In this document: piece by piece, positions 16,299 through 24,467 of the stretch | Layout of the letters: each line of letters starts with the position of its first letter | How positions within the stretch are numbered: the first letter of the stretch is position 1 | Assembly (NCBI GenBank): GCA_012960115.1 | Contig: DUBX01000031.1 | Location: forward strand, 58,427 to 91,415 | Reading direction: 5' to 3' | Origin: Porticoccaceae bacterium | GTDB lineage: Bacteria > Pseudomonadota > Gammaproteobacteria > Pseudomonadales > Porticoccaceae | DNA length: 32,989 nt | The notes under the pieces: model-generated | Databases searched by the model: none | Told to the model about the DNA's origin: nothing | Seen by the model: only the letters and a program-made list of their open reading frames with translations | Program-made: the position numbers and the translations under genes

Positions 16299-17279
16299 GT
16301 GACTTCACCCGTTCGTGTTACTGTTACCGGCGCAGCAGGCCAGATTAGTTATTCCCTGTTGTTCCGCATCGCTGCTGGCGAAATGCTTGGCCCTAATCAG
16401 CCTGTTATTTTACAAATGCTCGAAATTACACCGGCCCTCGAGGCCTTAAAAGGGGTCGCAATGGAACTGGATGATTGCGCGTTCTCACTTCTTGCAGGCA
16501 TGATTTGCACTGATGATGCTGCAGTTGCATTTAAAGATTCGGATTATGCACTATTGGTCGGCGCACGCCCTCGAGGCCCCGGCATGGAGCGTAAGGACTT
16601 GTTAGAAGCCAATGCCGCGATATTCTCGGCACAAGGCAAGGCGCTGAATGACAATGCCTCTAAAGAGATTAAGGTGTTGGTAGTGGGTAATCCTGCTAAT
16701 ACCAATTCATTGATTGCCCAGCGCAACGCGCCGGATATCAACCCTCGTCAGTTTACAGCGATGACTCGTCTAGATCACAATCGAGCGATGAGCCAAATTG
16801 CAGATAAGACTGGCACTACTATCAATGATGTAACTCAGATGACCATTTGGGGTAATCACTCCGCTACTCAGTACCCTGATCTTCATGAAGCTAAAGTTAA
16901 CGGTCAGCCAGCCATCGACATGGTGGATCAGGCTTGGTATGAAAGCGACTTTATCCCTACTGTTCAACAACGTGGGGCTGCGATCATTAGTGCTCGAGGT
17001 GCTTCAAGTGCTGCCTCCGCAGCTAATGCGGCGATTGCTCATATGCGTAGTTGGGCATTGGGTACAATTGAAGGCGATTGGGTCAGCATGGGCGTATACA
17101 GTGACGGTAGTTATGGTATTGCCGAAGGTTTAATTTACTCATTTCCATGTACCTGTAAAGGTGGCGATTGGACTATCGTCCAAGGTCTGGACATTAATGA
17201 CTTCTCCCGTGCAAAAATGATTGCGACGGAGCAGGAATTGACTGAAGAACGCGATGCCGTTCAGCACTTACTGCCTTAG
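16299..17279 (+). CDS. mdh: Malate dehydrogenase (NAD, LDH-like fold)
   Basis: Interconverts malate and oxaloacetate in the TCA cycle. The 326-aa protein is the cytosolic dimeric type: TGAAGQI at 10-16, acidic E42 for NAD, substrate arginines R92 and R98 in [13 protein letters not shown], the D159/H187 catalytic pair (TRLDHNR and [11 protein letters not shown]), and R162. It starts with GTG at 16299 behind GGAG (16288-16291). A TATAAT at 16247-16252 upstream is probably its -10, but I see no good -35. It stands alone, ended by a strong terminator. Confidence 0.96.
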   Translation: MTSPVRVTVTGAAGQISYSLLFRIAAGEMLGPNQPVILQMLEITPALEALKGVAMELDDCAFSLLAGMICTDDAAVAFKDSDYALLVGARPRGPGMERKDLLEANAAIFSAQGKALNDNASKEIKVLVVGNPANTNSLIAQRNAPDINPRQFTAMTRLDHNRAMSQIADKTGTTINDVTQMTIWGNHSATQYPDLHEAKVNGQPAIDMVDQAWYESDFIPTVQQRGAAIISARGASSAASAANAAIAHMRSWALGTIEGDWVSMGVYSDGSYGIAEGLIYSFPCTCKGGDWTIVQGLDINDFSRAKMIATEQELTEERDAVQHLLP

Positions 17280-17304
17280 AGCTAACGGATAGTAGTTAAT
17301 TGTA

Positions 17305-17337
17305 AACGCCATTGAGGTGATACTCAGTGGCGTTTTT
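17305..17337 (+). terminator. Terminator after mdh
   Basis: AACGCCATTGAG (17305-17316), loop GTGATA and CTCAGTGGCGTT (17323-17334) pair over 12 bp with one G-U, running into five T in all. It is the longest stem among the terminators in the window. Confidence 0.92.
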
Positions 17338-17454
17338 GTATAAAGCTATAAATACTCGGCATATAACGACAACTCACGCTGGTTTTTGTCACATCCAATG
17401 GGCAAAGTTTGCTACAGTCTCCCACTCATTTATATTCACTCTAAAGGTGATCTT

Positions 17455-17931
17455 GTGGCATTTTCAATCGTCGGTGATGAAGCTCCATCATTTACTCTGT
17501 CAAACCAGCGGGGTGAGATGGTCTCACTGAGTGATTTCCAGGGTAAAAAAAATGTTGTAGTGTATTTCTATCCCAAGGCAATGACTCCGGGTTGCACGGT
17601 TCAGGCGTGTGGGATTAGGGATAGCTACAGCGAATTTAATGACTTAGACACCGTTGTAATTGGGGTAAGCCCAGATTCGGTTACTCGTTTGGTTAAATTT
17701 GAGGATAAGCAAGAGCTTAATTTCATCTTGTTGTCGGATGAAGATCACAGCGTGATCGAAAGTTATGGAGCCTGGGACCTGAAGAAATTTATGGGGCGTG
17801 AATATATGGGCGTTTTACGCTCTACATTCATTGTTGATAAACAGAGCAAAATTGTCCATGTAATGGCTAAGGTGAAGACCAAAAGCCATCATGAGGATAC
17901 GTTAGACTGGATTAAGCAAAACCTAGGATAA
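17455..17931 (+). CDS. bcp: Peroxiredoxin, PrxQ/Bcp type
   Basis: Thiol peroxidase that reduces hydrogen peroxide and organic peroxides with thioredoxin. The 158-aa protein has the thioredoxin-fold peroxiredoxin core, with peroxidatic C47 and resolving C52 in TPGCTVQACGIRD, the five-residue spacing of the PrxQ group. PKAMTPGC replaces the more usual PKADTPGC. The start is GTG at 17455, with AAAGGTGA five to seven bases upstream; the open frame reaches back to 17386, but those codons overlap the leader and are not family-like. It lies between mdh and yajC with its own spacing. Confidence 0.92.
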   Translation: MAFSIVGDEAPSFTLSNQRGEMVSLSDFQGKKNVVVYFYPKAMTPGCTVQACGIRDSYSEFNDLDTVVIGVSPDSVTRLVKFEDKQELNFILLSDEDHSVIESYGAWDLKKFMGREYMGVLRSTFIVDKQSKIVHVMAKVKTKSHHEDTLDWIKQNLG

Positions 17932-17984
17932 TACCCACTAAACGCTGTTCTTAAAAAGATCAGATTAAATAAAGGAAATAAAAG

Positions 17985-18311
17985 ATGTTATTTGTATCAA
18001 ATGCCTACGCTCAAGCCGCCAATGCTGGCGAGCCAAATCCAATGATTACTATATTAATGTTTGCAGGCCTTTTTGGCTTCATGTACTTTTTAATCATTCG
18101 ACCTCAGCGTAAACGTCAAAAAGAGCATAACGCCCTTGTTGGCGCCTTAGGGAAGGGAGACGAAGTTGTAACAACGAGTGGGATGCTGGGAAAAATCACC
18201 AAATTAGAGGGTGATTATGTTGTTCTTGAAGTCAGTAACAATTTAGAGCTTAAATTTCAAAAGGTTGCTGTTCACGCAGTGTTACCCAAAGGCACTATCA
18301 AGGCTATCTAA
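17985..18311 (+). CDS. yajC: Sec translocase accessory subunit YajC
   Basis: A small inner-membrane partner of SecDF-YidC. It has 108 aa with a short N-terminal stretch, one membrane segment (about 20-38: ITILMFAGLFGFMYFLI), then the signature IRPQRKRQKEHNALV and a cytoplasmic beta-rich domain with GDEVVTTSGMLGKI. AAAGGAAATAAAAG is a good ribosome-binding site. Unusually, tgt, secD and secF are not beside it. Confidence 0.95.
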   Translation: MLFVSNAYAQAANAGEPNPMITILMFAGLFGFMYFLIIRPQRKRQKEHNALVGALGKGDEVVTTSGMLGKITKLEGDYVVLEVSNNLELKFQKVAVHAVLPKGTIKAI

Positions 18312-18379
18312 GGTCATCGGTCATTCTGGATAGGTTTCTGTGTGGCTTACAAAGGAGCCCTCCAGATAGTTATTTAGCG

Positions 18380-18499
18380 ATGTTTGAAGGTACAGGCAAG
18401 CTTAGTATATCCCAGCGGGCAATATGGTTCATTTGTTGGGCGGTTGCTTGCCTAACTGGGATTAGTGCTTCTTGCTTAGCCTCGACACTGACAGCCTAA
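18380..18499 (+). CDS. Possible 39-aa membrane peptide
   Basis: A short ATG-to-TAA frame between yajC and the symporter gene encodes MFEGTGKLSISQRAIWFICW and then a hydrophobic stretch ending in STLTA. This is a Lys/Arg-containing N-terminus followed by one predicted membrane helix (about 14-36). No Shine-Dalgarno sequence is visible before 18380, and I recognise no family. It may be chance coding in an otherwise empty 207-base gap. Confidence 0.25.
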   Translation: MFEGTGKLSISQRAIWFICWAVACLTGISASCLASTLTA

Positions 18500-18518
18500 T
18501 GAATAATAAGGGGAAGGG

Positions 18519-19889
18519 ATGTTTGAGCAAATTGTTGATATTGTAAATAACTTTGTCTGGGGTCCAGTGATGCTGGCTCTATTGCTGGGTACGGGTATTT
18601 ACCTGACGATTGGTCTAAAAGGAATGACGATTAGTCGAATACCCTATGCGTTCCGTCAGCTGTTCAAAGGTAGGACGGGCACAGGCGAGGGCGAAATTAC
18701 GCCGTTTAACGCCTTAATGACCTCTCTCTCCTCTACCATAGGAATGGGCAATATCGCAGGCGTTGCCACTGCTATTGGTCTTGGTGGTCCAGGAGCACTT
18801 TTTTGGATGTGGTGCGCCGCTTTTGTCGGTATGGCCACCAAGTATGCAGAAGCTGTTTTGGCGGTAAATTATCGCGAGACTGATGACTTGGGTCGTAAAG
18901 TGGGCGGCCCTATGTACTACATTAAAAATGGTTTGGGTAAACAATGGAAGTGGCTAGGAATGGCCTTTGCCTTGTTCGGCTCTCTGGCCGGATTTGGCTT
19001 GGCTAACACAGTTCAATCTAACGCTGTGTCCCAAGTGCTACAAACTAATTTCAGTGTACCAACGGCAGTTAGCGGTATCGTTATGGCCGTGCTAGTGGGC
19101 GTGGTGCTGTTAGGTGGTATTAAGCGTATAGCCACCGTGGCTGGGAAGCTTGTACCCTTTATGGCTCTGCTGTATATAACAGCCACACTAATAATTCTAG
19201 TAATACATGCATCACAAATCCCTGCGGCAGTGGCTTTAGTCGTGGATAGTGCCTTTAATGGTGCAGCGGCAACGGGCGGCTTTGCGGGTGCTACTCTTAT
19301 GTTGGCCCTGCGAATGGGTATTGCGCGAGGTATTTTTTCCAATGAGGCCGGTTTAGGTTCTGCGCCTATCGCGCACGCGGCAGCAGAGACCAATAGCCCT
19401 GTGCGGCAGGGCACAATTGCGATGTTAGGCACCTTCATAGACACCTTGATCATTTGCACGATGACGGGCTTAGTTCTTATCGTGACAGGCGTTTGGAGCG
19501 GGGAGCCTCAAGGCGCGGCAATGACCCTTGCTGCATTCAGCGGAGCACTTCCCTATGGCGACCTCGTTCTGTCGCTGTGTGTGGCATTGTTTGCCTTCAC
19601 AACGATGCTTGGTTGGAGTTACTACGGTGAGCGCTGCGCTGAGTTTTTATTGGGACCCAGAGTAATTACACCATTTCGTATTCTTTGGGTGATCGGTATT
19701 TTTGTTGGTACACAGATGAGTCTTGAATTGGTTTGGAAAATGACCGATGCATTAAATGGTTTGATGGCAATCCCAAATCTTATCGCTCTAATTCTACTTT
19801 CACCAATTGTGTTTAAGCTGACTAAAGAGCACTTTGATCAGGAGAAAAGTGAGCAAACCACGACAGAGAATTCTGCCCAAGGTCAGTAA
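18519..19889 (+). CDS. Sodium:alanine/glycine symporter, AGCS family
   Basis: An inner-membrane Na+-driven importer of small neutral amino acids. The 456-aa protein has about 10-11 hydrophobic segments. Family signatures are FNALMTSLSSTIGMGNIAGV near 63-82, GGPGALFWMW, GGPMYYI, the strongly conserved IFSNEAGLGSAPIAHAAA near 273-290, and the C-terminal GWSYYGERCAEFL. AAGGGGAAGGG right before the ATG is a strong ribosome-binding site. The 5'-nucleotidase gene follows after four bases. The choice between alanine and glycine cannot be made by eye. Confidence 0.94.
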   Translation: MFEQIVDIVNNFVWGPVMLALLLGTGIYLTIGLKGMTISRIPYAFRQLFKGRTGTGEGEITPFNALMTSLSSTIGMGNIAGVATAIGLGGPGALFWMWCAAFVGMATKYAEAVLAVNYRETDDLGRKVGGPMYYIKNGLGKQWKWLGMAFALFGSLAGFGLANTVQSNAVSQVLQTNFSVPTAVSGIVMAVLVGVVLLGGIKRIATVAGKLVPFMALLYITATLIILVIHASQIPAAVALVVDSAFNGAAATGGFAGATLMLALRMGIARGIFSNEAGLGSAPIAHAAAETNSPVRQGTIAMLGTFIDTLIICTMTGLVLIVTGVWSGEPQGAAMTLAAFSGALPYGDLVLSLCVALFAFTTMLGWSYYGERCAEFLLGPRVITPFRILWVIGIFVGTQMSLELVWKMTDALNGLMAIPNLIALILLSPIVFKLTKEHFDQEKSEQTTTENSAQGQ

Positions 19890-19893
19890 TCTT

Positions 19894-20793
19894 ATGAGTA
19901 CGAGTAAAAAGCCGAAATTGGTTATCGCAATCTCATCCACTGCCTTATTTGATATGAGTAAGAGTCATAGCATCTACGAAAAAGAAGGTGTGGCGGCCTA
20001 TGCTGAGTATCAGCGTCAACATGAAGATGATCTCTTAGAGCCGGGGGAAGCATTTCCACTGGCGACGAAATTATTGAGGATCAACGATAAACTCGAGGGT
20101 GATCCAAGAGTGGAAATTATTTTGTTGTCACGAAATTCGGCAGACACTGGGTTGCGGGTGTTCAATTCGATCGCACATCATGGATTGGATATCTCACGCG
20201 CAGCATTTTCTGGAGGTACTTCACCGTATCGTTACGTCTCTGCTTTTGGTTGTGACCTATTTCTGTCAACTAACCCTGAAGATGTTCGAAGTGCCCTTAA
20301 TAACGGGGTGGCTGCGGCGACTTTACTCCCATCTAAGGGGGGTTCTACTGATAATGATGATTTGCGTTTTGCATTTGATGGGGATGCCGTGCTTTTTTCA
20401 GATGCTTCGGAGAGAATCTTTAAAGAACGAGGCCTAGAAGCCTTTACCGAAAATGAGAAAGCTGCGGCGCATACACCGCTTGATGCAGGGCCTTTTAAGG
20501 GTTTTTTGCAAGCGCTCCACGGGCTCCAGTCCGAATTTAGTGCTGACAACTGTCCTATTCGTACTGCCTTGGTGACAGCGAGGGCCGCACCATCTCATGA
20601 AAGGGTAGTGCGGACCCTAAGAGATTGGAATGTTCGTATTGACGAAAGTTTGTTCCTGGGGGGCTTAAGTAAGGGTGATTTTCTGAATTCATTTGGAGCG
20701 GATGTCTTCTTTGATGATCAGCAGACGCATTGTAGCTCTGCTAGGGAATACGTTGCCACGGGTCATGTGCCACACGGAGTATCTAATGAGTAA
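19894..20793 (+). CDS. 5'-nucleotidase, cytosolic type I family
   Basis: Dephosphorylates nucleoside 5'-monophosphates; bacterial members of the NT5C1 family (Pfam 5-nucleotidase, PF06189). The 299-aa protein is soluble. The family landmarks are LVIAISSTALFDM at the N-terminus with MSKSHSIYEKEG, then VEIILLSRNSADTGLRVF, AAFSGGTSPYRY, and FDGDAVLFSDASERIF at about 161-176. The C-terminal SLFLGGLSKGDFL and DVFFDDQ follow. Start at 19894, four bases after the symporter stop, so the two form one unit; a frame extension to 19834 overlaps the symporter and is unlikely. It has no signal peptide. Confidence 0.88.
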   Translation: MSTSKKPKLVIAISSTALFDMSKSHSIYEKEGVAAYAEYQRQHEDDLLEPGEAFPLATKLLRINDKLEGDPRVEIILLSRNSADTGLRVFNSIAHHGLDISRAAFSGGTSPYRYVSAFGCDLFLSTNPEDVRSALNNGVAAATLLPSKGGSTDNDDLRFAFDGDAVLFSDASERIFKERGLEAFTENEKAAAHTPLDAGPFKGFLQALHGLQSEFSADNCPIRTALVTARAAPSHERVVRTLRDWNVRIDESLFLGGLSKGDFLNSFGADVFFDDQQTHCSSAREYVATGHVPHGVSNE

Positions 20794-20843
20794 GATTGGC
20801 TGTGGCTTCAGGGGATTTAGCCGTTGGGTCGCGAGAACTTAAA

Positions 20844-21101
20844 ATGTCTAAACCTCAATTGCTTAGGTCAATTAAATATCAAGGCATGTCCGATGACAAG
20901 ATACTTAGCCTATACATGAAAAATTTAGGCGGTGAAGAAAAGTATTTTTTAGATATAGAAGTTGATATTCGGCAACTTAAAACAGAAGCTGATTCTCGTT
21001 TATCAGAAACGAAACGATCTAAACACTCTCTCTGGTACTACCTACTTTATGCTTTTTTGTTTGCGCTTTTTGCAGGCCGTTTTTTTAGCGGCCTTCAGTG
21101 A
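20844..21101 (+). CDS. Small C-tail membrane protein, unknown
   Basis: The 85-aa product from ATG 20844 starts MSKPQLLRSIKYQGMSDDKI. It has a charged, probably helical middle (about 30-60) and one C-terminal membrane segment (about 62-80, LWYYLLYAFLFALFAGRFF) with almost no tail. TTG at 20796, three bases after the nucleotidase stop, would add 16 residues and make the genes nearly touch. Neither start has a strong Shine-Dalgarno sequence. I do not recognise the family. It probably belongs to the symporter-nucleotidase unit. A perfect AGGCCG/CGGCCT inverted repeat lies at its end, inside the coding sequence. Confidence 0.6.
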   Translation: MSKPQLLRSIKYQGMSDDKILSLYMKNLGGEEKYFLDIEVDIRQLKTEADSRLSETKRSKHSLWYYLLYAFLFALFAGRFFSGLQ

Positions 21102-21246
21102 AACAATGTGCGATAGATCTGATCGCTGTTAAGAATCTGCAGCAATAATGATATATTAATGCACTCCATTCAAAGGTTTAGGCATAAATAATAACTAAAT
21201 ATTATTAAATATTAGTCACTACTATAGTTTAGCGATTAAAATATCT

Positions 21247-21280
21247 TTTAAGTTATAACGAATAAGGTTTAAGTTATAAT
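21247..21280 (+). promoter_or_regulatory. Repeated element over the cysB promoter
   Basis: TTTAAGTTATAA occurs twice as a perfect direct repeat (21247-21258 and 21268-21279), 21 bp apart, or two helical turns. TATAAT at 21275-21280 overlaps the second copy and is the likely -10. LysR-type regulators, CysB included, often bind their own promoter and repress it, so an operator overlapping the -10 is plausible. The repeats are AT-rich, and this assignment is inference. Confidence 0.5.
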
Positions 21281-21337
21281 CAATAGCGTATAAGGTATGA
21301 GGCTAAAGGCACTATATTTTGATCCCCTGGGATGATT

Positions 21338-22327
21338 ATGAAACTACAGCAGTTACGTTATATTTGGGAAGTAAATCGCCATGATCTTAATATATCGGCG
21401 ACTGCTTTAAGGTTATATACGTCTCAACCTGGAATCAGCAAGCAAATCAGGCTTCTTGAAGAGGAGCTAGGCGTGCAGATTTTTTCGCGCAGTGGCAAGC
21501 ATTTGAGCAAGGTTACGCCCGTTGGTGAAGATATACTTGCGGTTGCAGGCGATATTCTCCACAAAATCGAAACGATTAAGCGGATTGCTAGCGATTATAA
21601 GTCCCCGACGCAAGGCAGCCTGTCAATGAGCACAACGCATACACAAGCACGGTATACGCTGCCAGATGTGATTAAAGAGTTTGCTCCTAAGTATCCAAAA
21701 GTTGCCCTTAGTGTGATTGCGGGTACGACTATGGAAAATATAGTTAAAGCAGCAAATGGCGATGTCGACTTTGTGATAATCACAGAAAATTTCGACATCA
21801 GCAGTAACTTGGTGGTAATGCCTTGCTTTAGCTATCACACCGCTGTTTTGGTGTCTAAGGATCATCCGCTAACTCAGTTAGCTCAAGTTTCAGCACTGGA
21901 TATTGGAAACTACCCTCTTGCGACGCACACTTTCGGCTTTGGTTTTAATTCGCTTAATACTACTTCGCTTGGTAAAGCATTTAAGTGGGTAGGGTTAGAG
22001 CCAAAGATTGCTCTCGCGGCAGGGAACGCCGATGTTGTCAAAAGCTATGTGCGTGCAGGCCTTGGTGCTGTTGGTGTGGTTGCTGATATGGCTTATGACT
22101 CTACTGAAGATTCAGATTTGGTCCGTCTTAATGTGCCTGAATTTGGCGATGCCTACCCTTTATCTATAGGCATCAGGAGAGACTGCTATATACCTGGCTA
22201 TATGTATGATTTTATTGAGGGTTTTGCGCCACATCTTGACCGAAACACCGTTGCTGAGGTTATGTCGCTACCGGACCCAGTGGCGCAAGAAGATTATTTT
22301 GCCAATATCGATATCCCTGACTATTGA
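21338..22327 (+). CDS. cysB: LysR-type regulator CysB
   Basis: Activator of sulfate assimilation and cysteine synthesis genes, with N-acetylserine as inducer and sulfide or thiosulfate as anti-inducer. The 329-aa product opens MKLQQLRYIWEVNRHDLNIS, like E. coli CysB. The helix-turn-helix includes LYTSQPGISKQIRLLEEELG and the RSGKHL wing. The effector pocket motif TTHTQARYTLP (near 100-110) is intact, and YMYDFIEGFAPHL is conserved at the C-terminus. The Met at 21338 is preferred over that at 21332 by alignment to CysB, with GGGA upstream. It is transcribed alone behind a repeated element. Confidence 0.95.
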   Translation: MKLQQLRYIWEVNRHDLNISATALRLYTSQPGISKQIRLLEEELGVQIFSRSGKHLSKVTPVGEDILAVAGDILHKIETIKRIASDYKSPTQGSLSMSTTHTQARYTLPDVIKEFAPKYPKVALSVIAGTTMENIVKAANGDVDFVIITENFDISSNLVVMPCFSYHTAVLVSKDHPLTQLAQVSALDIGNYPLATHTFGFGFNSLNTTSLGKAFKWVGLEPKIALAAGNADVVKSYVRAGLGAVGVVADMAYDSTEDSDLVRLNVPEFGDAYPLSIGIRRDCYIPGYMYDFIEGFAPHLDRNTVAEVMSLPDPVAQEDYFANIDIPDY

Positions 22328-22480
22328 ATTGACTATCGTATAAATATTGTCGCTTAATGGATAGATTGCTAATCATGGGTATCTGGCGTTTCACTAAGTA
22401 ATTATTTAGGTTCTTCGAATTATTGCACCCTTACAATATTTTCAGTAGAGTGCCCAGCTTATTTTGGTTAAGGATATTCT

Positions 22481-23098
22481 GTGGAAATTGCATGCTTAGA
22501 TCTAGAGGGAGTTTTGATTCCCGAAATTTGGATCGCCTTTGCAGAAAAAACGGGTATAGCCGCGTTTAAGAGAACGACACGGGATGAGCCTGATTATGAC
22601 GTCCTGATGCAATATCGGCTAGATCTACTTAGAGAGAACGGCTTAGGGCTTAGTGAAATTCAGGAAGTAATCGCGACGTTGGAACCTCTCGATGGGGCGG
22701 TCGAATTTGTTAATTGGTTGCGAGAGAGGTTTCAAGTGATTATTCTTTCTGATACCTTTTATGAATTTGCCAATCCGTTAATGAAGCCTCTTGGCTACCC
22801 AACGTTGTTATGTCATAAGTTAGAGTGTGATGAGAGTGGCACTGTTGTTAACTATCATCTACGGCAATCCAACCCAAAGCGTCAGTCAATTGTTGCACTT
22901 AAGAGCTTATATTATAGAACCATTGCCGCTGGAGATTCGTATAACGATACAACCATGCTGGCGGAGGCTGACGCAGGAATCCTGTTTCATGCGCCTCAAA
23001 ATGTGATTGATGAATTCCCACACTTTCCAGCGGTACAGACTTATGATGATCTAAAGAGAGAATTTATTCGCGCGAGTAATAGGGACATTAAAATCTAG
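22481..23098 (+). CDS. thrH: Phosphoserine phosphatase / homoserine phosphotransferase ThrH
   Basis: HAD-family enzyme that dephosphorylates phosphoserine and can pass the phosphate to homoserine, linking serine and threonine synthesis. The 205-aa protein is very close to Pseudomonas ThrH. The nucleophile motif is LDLEGVL with D7 and E9, where the second acid is Glu rather than Asp. ILSDTFYEFANPLM gives motif II, SNPKRQS the Lys, and AAGDSYNDTTML the metal site. It starts with GTG at 22481 behind AAGGA. Its place between cysB and a TetR gene carries no obvious pathway meaning. Confidence 0.95.
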   Translation: MEIACLDLEGVLIPEIWIAFAEKTGIAAFKRTTRDEPDYDVLMQYRLDLLRENGLGLSEIQEVIATLEPLDGAVEFVNWLRERFQVIILSDTFYEFANPLMKPLGYPTLLCHKLECDESGTVVNYHLRQSNPKRQSIVALKSLYYRTIAAGDSYNDTTMLAEADAGILFHAPQNVIDEFPHFPAVQTYDDLKREFIRASNRDIKI

Positions 23099-23158
23099 TA
23101 TAGTGTGTTTTGTGAATGTTACGCTGTTAGAGTAGAGACTGCGGAGGGCAGAAATAAA

Positions 23159-23839
23159 ATGCCGGGAAAAACATCGAGTAGTGATCGAATTCGAGCTAAA
23201 AAGAAACTCTTTTTAGCTCGTGAACAGAAGATAGTGGATGCTGCACTCGAATTGCTGATTAAAGAAAACATTGATCGTGTCACCGTATCTAAAATTGCCA
23301 CCAAGGCTGGGATTGGCAAGGGTACTGTTTACAAACATTTTCTGACTAAAAATGAAATCTTGGTCCGCATCATGCTCGATTACGAACGTGGCATATCAAA
23401 ACGTCTATCTGAAGGCTTAGATAAGGCAGAAAAAGGTGACCCCGGCGCCGTGTCAAAGGCATATTTTGATTCTCGGTTAGCTCGGCCAGAGCGCGACCGC
23501 TTGGTGCAGCAGTTAGAAGATCGTTTGAGCGATGCGGACGATGTGGGCGCTCAGTTAGAAGAAGTCTCTCAGATAAGGCGCTCTCATGAAGATGCCTTGG
23601 GAATGGTTATTACGAGATTGATTGGTGAGGGCATCCTTGAAGATGTTCCTCCTCATTATCATTACCTTACCTGTTGGGCTCTTGCTCAGGGGGCTGTAGA
23701 GCTGTGCTTTAGTAAGAGTTGGGGTCAAGTTGAAGATATAAGCGAGCTTTTGGGTTTCATCACCAGCATTGGTGTAACAATGGGCAATCGCGGACAGTAT
23801 CACCAAGCTGGCGACAAAAAAACCAAGTCCGAGAAGTGA
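23159..23839 (+). CDS. TetR-family regulator
   Basis: A 226-aa one-component repressor. The DNA-binding domain is at about 23-72: QKIVDAALELLIKENIDRVT, VSKIATKAGIGKGTVYKHF, then TKNEILVRIM. The helix-turn-helix proper is near 42-61. The C-terminal ligand domain is not diagnostic. The basic N-terminal extension (RIRAKKKLFLARE) is notable. Met at 23159 is chosen, with GGAGGG about 11 bases upstream; the frame is open back to 23105. The stop overlaps the DUF1285 start, so the two are coupled. The ligand and targets cannot be read from the sequence. Confidence 0.9.
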   Translation: MPGKTSSSDRIRAKKKLFLAREQKIVDAALELLIKENIDRVTVSKIATKAGIGKGTVYKHFLTKNEILVRIMLDYERGISKRLSEGLDKAEKGDPGAVSKAYFDSRLARPERDRLVQQLEDRLSDADDVGAQLEEVSQIRRSHEDALGMVITRLIGEGILEDVPPHYHYLTCWALAQGAVELCFSKSWGQVEDISELLGFITSIGVTMGNRGQYHQAGDKKTKSEK

Positions 23840-24411
23840 AATCCTCTCATAGTCTTGATACCCTTTTTGCGGACCTTCTTGCGCTGCAAAGTGATTTCAG
23901 CGTGAAATTACCACCTGTCGATCTCTGGGATCCTGAAGAGTCCGGCGATATGGATATGCGTGTGGATAGAGAAGGGCGTTGGATTCATGAGGGTGGCGAA
24001 ATTAAACGACCCGCTCTGGTTAAGCTTTTTTCAAGTATCCTAAAATTCGAAAATGGGCAGTATTTTTTGGTCACTCCGGTTGAAAAGTGGAGGATTAACG
24101 TTGATGTAGCCCCCTTTTTTATCAGGGAAGTGAGCCGGGATGTTCGTCATGATCAGCAAGCTATTAGCTGTGTAACTTTAAATGGCGAAAGTATTGTTCT
24201 CAGTGACGATCACCCTTTGACCATTCAGTACAAACCAGAGTCCGATCAGCCAATCCCGTTGGTAAAGGTGCGCGGGGACCTTAGCGCTTTAGTGAGTCGA
24301 TCTGCCTTTTACCAGTTGGTCGCTTGGGGTGAGAGTTCCGCAAATGATGAAGATCACGCCGTCTACCTAAGCAGCATGGGGTGTCAGTTTCTACTGGGAA
24401 AATCAGCTTAG
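23836..24411 (+). CDS. DUF1285 protein
   Basis: A 191-aa soluble protein of the DUF1285 family (Pfam PF06938), common in proteobacteria and of unknown function. Family features seen are LPPVDLWDPEESGDMDMRVD, GRWIHEGGEIKRPALVKLFS, and the FFLVTPVEKW-like segment YFLVTPVEKWRINVDVAPFF. RGDLSALVSRSAFYQL follows near the C-terminus. It starts with GTG at 23836, overlapping the TetR TGA by four bases. No membrane segment or signal is visible. The end faces the ETF-QO gene across a shared terminator. Confidence 0.88.
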   Translation: MKSSHSLDTLFADLLALQSDFSVKLPPVDLWDPEESGDMDMRVDREGRWIHEGGEIKRPALVKLFSSILKFENGQYFLVTPVEKWRINVDVAPFFIREVSRDVRHDQQAISCVTLNGESIVLSDDHPLTIQYKPESDQPIPLVKVRGDLSALVSRSAFYQLVAWGESSANDEDHAVYLSSMGCQFLLGKSA

Positions 24412-24424
24412 GCTGATTGGGAAC

Positions 24425-24453
24425 AAAAAGGGCGAAGATAAATCGCCCTTTTT
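24425..24453. terminator. Bidirectional terminator between DUF1285 and ETF-QO
   Basis: AAAAAGGGCGA (24425-24435), a 7-base loop and TCGCCCTTTTT (24443-24453) form a perfect 11-bp stem. It has a T-run on either strand, so it serves both converging genes. Confidence 0.93.
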
Positions 24454-24467
24454 GTAACATTTTATCG

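Noticed and set aside
21074-21094. AGGCCG/CGGCCT hairpin as a terminator after the small membrane protein
   Set aside because: The T-run lies in the loop, not after the stem, and the whole element is within the coding sequence.
24425-24453. Possible small RNA between DUF1285 and ETF-QO
   Set aside because: It is a perfect bidirectional terminator between converging genes, with no room for a promoter or transcript.
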